Shown: piece after piece, positions 61,864-64,000 of the stretch
Layout: each line of letters opens with the position of its first letter
Numbering within the stretch: the first letter of the stretch is position 1
From: Buttiauxella agrestis
GTDB lineage: Bacteria > Pseudomonadota > Gammaproteobacteria > Enterobacterales > Enterobacteriaceae
NCBI RefSeq assembly: GCF_900446255.1
Contig: NZ_UIGI01000002.1
Span: forward strand, 62,001 to 126,000
Length of the DNA stretch: 64,000 nucleotides
Direction: 5' to 3'
The notes under the pieces: model-generated
The model's database searches: none
The model's input: the letters and a program-made list of their open reading frames with translations, nothing else
Told to the model about the DNA's origin: nothing
Program-made: the position numbers and the translations under genes

Positions 61864-62666
61864 GTACAAACAAAAAATTAGTAGCAGTCTTCCTCAGCTC
61901 AATGCTTTTATCGGTTTGTTCTTCGGCCAGGTCAGATTCTGATATCCCAGCACCAGAAAATGAATCCGTCCAAAACATAAAGATTAGCTATTCCGGTAGT
62001 GAACTGCTGGTAAACGGAATGAAGCGTCCCATATTGATTACTAGTGCGTCTAAGCGCAATTATTTTGAAATTACAAACCAATCTCAAACTAAATCGGCAT
62101 ATCTCGTCATACCTTACATCGAGTACAAGGTTCTTGCCAAAAACAAGATTTCTCTGGGTCACCCGTTAACCGTAAGTGCAGATGAGGCTGGTAAAGAAGT
62201 CATATGGTTAGAACCTAATACTTCACTCACTCTCAGCTTGATCAATGATTACGTTGAAACACCTATCCAGGCCATTGTTTCAATCAATGGTAAATCTAAA
62301 AGTGTCGTTTCCCTTTTTGGTCCGGATAAATCTGACAAATTCTCACTGGTATCTGTTAGTGATGAAAAGAATGAATTGACCGATTCTCAGTTAGGCATTG
62401 AGTCGCTCAAAATCCCTGTCGTTACTGATGATTCAAAATTAATTACAGTTACGGAAAAAAATCGTCAGCTCAGCAGTAACCAGGCCTACACAATCGCTAC
62501 GAAACCCAAAACTCACAATGTGGAGTTTTCGGAGTTCGTATTCATTCCAAAGAGAAACAGGTTTATTGGCGGGACTGGTTATTGGACGAAGAACGCAACA
62601 GTTGCGAAAGGAGAAGCCCTTAAGTTTGTGACTATGCAGAAAACAAAATTAAGGACAAGCAAATGA
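61860..62666 (+). CDS. Exported beta-rich protein, 268 aa
   Basis: N-terminal signal peptide (KKLVAVFLSSMLLSVCSSARS). The mature part has patterns such as YFEITNQSQTKSAYLVIPYIEYKVL and WLEPNTSLTLSLINDYVETPIQAIVSING, reminiscent of Ig-like periplasmic chaperones, but the usual fimbrial chaperone markers are not complete. A lipobox is not convincing (Val before Cys). Coupled by ATGA to both neighbours. Function unknown. Confidence 0.65.
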   Translation: MSTNKKLVAVFLSSMLLSVCSSARSDSDIPAPENESVQNIKISYSGSELLVNGMKRPILITSASKRNYFEITNQSQTKSAYLVIPYIEYKVLAKNKISLGHPLTVSADEAGKEVIWLEPNTSLTLSLINDYVETPIQAIVSINGKSKSVVSLFGPDKSDKFSLVSVSDEKNELTDSQLGIESLKIPVVTDDSKLITVTEKNRQLSSNQAYTIATKPKTHNVEFSEFVFIPKRNRFIGGTGYWTKNATVAKGEALKFVTMQKTKLRTSK

Positions 62667-63184
62667 AATGGCTGTTATCCCTTCCACTTCTCACTTTACT
62701 TAGCGGATGTGCTTCCATTGATTCAAAGATTTCCTCAGTACCTGGCGTTGGGTTTGATGTCGTGTTGTTAAGTCGTACTCAGGCCAATCCTACTGACAAA
62801 GTTACTTTTTCAATAGAAAGCTCAGGCACAGACCTTTGGCTAATTGTTCAAAATGGAACAAAAGAATTCATACAATTTAAAAATTTAAATCTGGCCGGAA
62901 GCCGATGTTCTTATGTCTCACGAGGAAAGACTGCGGTCGCACCTGAAAATGTTTCTACTTTCAAAATGCCGACTCTTGGATTACTTGGCCTGTGTTTTTC
63001 AAACGAAGACCAAATGAAGCTTATTACAATGCCTTTCGAATCTGTCTCCTCCAAACAGACCAGTACAGAGTACCTGCCGACTTACTTTAGCGTCGACTAT
63101 TATTCACCGGCAAAAAATACGAAAGGCCAGGGCCACATTAGTTATCAACTGTTTCTGAATTTCAAAAGGACGGAACTGCAATGA
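62663..63184 (+). CDS. Lipoprotein, 173 aa
   Basis: Signal peptide with a clear lipobox LLSGC (Cys at about residue 16). Beta-rich domain with a later Cys pair (SRCSYVS, LGLCFSNE). Third gene of the operon. An AAAGTTACTTT site (62798-62808) codes K-V-T-F in its start region. Function unknown. Confidence 0.7.
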   Translation: MKWLLSLPLLTLLSGCASIDSKISSVPGVGFDVVLLSRTQANPTDKVTFSIESSGTDLWLIVQNGTKEFIQFKNLNLAGSRCSYVSRGKTAVAPENVSTFKMPTLGLLGLCFSNEDQMKLITMPFESVSSKQTSTEYLPTYFSVDYYSPAKNTKGQGHISYQLFLNFKRTELQ

Positions 63185-63567
63185 AAAATATCTTCTTAGT
63201 AATGATTTTCTTCTGCGGATGGGCGCAAGCATATCAATATAAGATTTTAACTGTACCTGAAGGTGCAACTGTAAAGAACATCATGACGAATGAATTGATT
63301 GGCACGACTCCTGTTTCGGTAGAGGTTAACAATACAGAAGCAGGCTCAACATTCGGCCTCTCTTACTATCGGCATGAAAATGTTGCCATTAAGATATTCA
63401 CTGTTATGCCGTCAGCCGAAAACGGCTATGCGATTAGTGGACCTGATGTAGCGACAATGTCTTTACCTGGTAAGGCACCACTCAACGTTAAGAACGATTC
63501 CAACTCTTCTTCAGTCTTTATTGACATGAGACCATTTATGTCGGAACCAGCAAAGGTTTCTCACTGA
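63181..63567 (+). CDS. Secreted PEGA-like domain protein, 128 aa
   Basis: Signal peptide (KNIFLVMIFFCGWAQA), then YKILTVPEGATVKNIMTNELIGTTPVSVEVNN, a good match to the PEGA domain (a short beta repeat found in surface proteins). Last gene of the operon, coupled by ATGA. It probably works at the cell surface or periplasm. Confidence 0.7.
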   Translation: MKNIFLVMIFFCGWAQAYQYKILTVPEGATVKNIMTNELIGTTPVSVEVNNTEAGSTFGLSYYRHENVAIKIFTVMPSAENGYAISGPDVATMSLPGKAPLNVKNDSNSSSVFIDMRPFMSEPAKVSH

Positions 63568-63580
63568 AGACTACGCTAAC

Positions 63581-63619
63581 CCCTTCCCTCCCTTTTGTTC
63601 TAAACCGGGCAGGGAAGGG
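63581..63619 (+). terminator. Stem-loop after the PEGA-like gene
   Basis: CCCTTCCCT (63581-63589) with AGGGAAGGG (63611-63619). A U tract is lacking, so its terminator role is uncertain. Confidence 0.4.
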
Positions 63620-63678
63620 ATGCCTGATTCTTCATACGACTTCTTATATATCTGAGGTATTAACCTGATGAGCAATCT

Positions 63679-64000
63679 CGTTTAACCCCCTTAATCGCCA
63701 GCACCTGAATATACGCTTCGTCGTTTAACCCCCTTAATCGCCAGCACCTGGGTATAAGCTTTGCCGTTTAACCCCCTTAATCGCCAGCACCAGGGTATAG
63801 GCTTTGCCGTTTAACCCCCTTAATCGTCAGCACCAGGGTATAGGCTTTGACGTTTAACCCCCTTAATCGCCAGAACCTGAGTATAGATTTCGCCGTTTAA
63901 CACCCTTAATCGCCAGCACCAGGGTATAGGCTTTGCCGTTTAACCCCCTTAATCGCCAGCACCTGTGTATAGGCTTAGCCGTTTAACCCCCTTAATCGTC
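63679..64000. repeat. 43-bp tandem repeat array (iteron or centromere), truncated by window end
   Basis: Units begin at 63679, 63722, 63765, 63808, 63851, 63894, 63937 and 63980, each exactly 43 bp apart; the last is cut off. Core: CGTTTAACCCCCTTAATCGC. The variable end reads like GGTATAGGCTTTGC. The exact spacing is close to four helical turns, so bound proteins would line up on one face. Not a CRISPR: the variable part is too short and too similar. Confidence 0.9.

Larger units (their letters stand above)
902..62808. other. Dispersed palindrome AAAGTWACTTT (15 exact copies)
   Basis: Exact copies at 902, 9311, 14152, 25689, 28265, 31583, 32776, 36446, 43630, 43948, 48968, 53684, 55928, 57775 and 62798 (first base given, 11 bp each). 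Copies with one change in the middle occur at 19171, 30449, 42932, 48670, 50162 and 51281. About 0.03 are expected by chance. See findings. Confidence 0.85.

Noticed and set aside
61860-62666. Fimbrial (PapD-type) chaperone
   Set aside because: Only a loose Ig-like pattern is visible; key chaperone residues and adjacent fimbrial genes are missing.
902-62808. Dispersed motif explained by a favoured K-V-T-F protein motif
   Set aside because: Eight copies do code K-V-T-F, but others code K-L-L or S-N-F in different frames and two are intergenic.
63679-64000. CRISPR-like array
   Set aside because: Unit is 43 bp with only a short, similar variable part, no true spacers, and no cas genes in the window.

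Overview
The window looks like part of a large conjugative enterobacterial plasmid with an IncHI-type backbone. The evidence is the trhF-trhW-trhU-trhN...trhI order of F-like mating-pair genes, a very large Ig-like secreted protein beside them, a ParM/ParR (StbA/StbB-type) segregation pair, plasmid-borne H-NS and Hha homologues, and a CobS/CobT-like MoxR/VWA cassette. Base composition and gene style fit Enterobacterales. No tRNA, rRNA, CRISPR array or intact insertion sequence was seen.

Layout. 1-7.3 kb: one minus-strand type VI secretion operon tssB-tssC-tssK-tssL-(OmpA domain)-hcp-clpV, with clpV running off the left edge. 7.9-16.6 kb: accessory genes, including a secreted nuclease, a Dcm-like cytosine methyltransferase with a 56-residue partner and a DUF1173-like gene, a KfrA-like coiled-coil protein, and DUF4942- and DUF3846-like genes. 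17-22.7 kb: small membrane genes, hns, a gene-poor 1.5 kb stretch with a 19-bp inverted repeat, a CoiA-like gene, an AT-rich orphan and hha. 22.9-24.1 kb: a tyrosine recombinase. 24.1-28.9 kb: nine tightly packed minus-strand genes of unknown function, three of them membrane proteins. 29.1-42.6 kb: a minus-strand array of thirteen genes (tail-anchored protein, OB-fold protein, MoxR/CobS ATPase, DUF3150-like protein, CobT/VWA protein, Toprim primase-like protein, and four ~300-residue proteins that look like diverged paralogues). 43-52.4 kb: the conjugation genes. 52.6-58.5 kb: the Ig-like giant protein and three orphans. 58.8-60.5 kb: parR/parM. 60.9-63.6 kb: a divergent four-gene operon starting with a degenerate phosphatase-like protein. 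63.68-64.0 kb: a 43-bp tandem repeat array leaving the window.

Two signals are not explained by the genes. (1) In the 29-42 kb array, nearly every intergenic gap carries the same RNA-like layout with a different sequence each time: a stem-loop just after the upstream stop codon, then a second stem that hides the next ribosome-binding site, with the loop of the first stem complementary to the 5' arm of the second. The pairing is kept while the bases change, which suggests a family of two-state translational switches. (2) The 11-bp palindrome AAAGTWACTTT occurs 15 times exactly across the whole window, roughly 500 times more than chance. It lies in all three codon frames of unrelated genes and in two intergenic spots, so it is probably a plasmid-wide protein-binding site.
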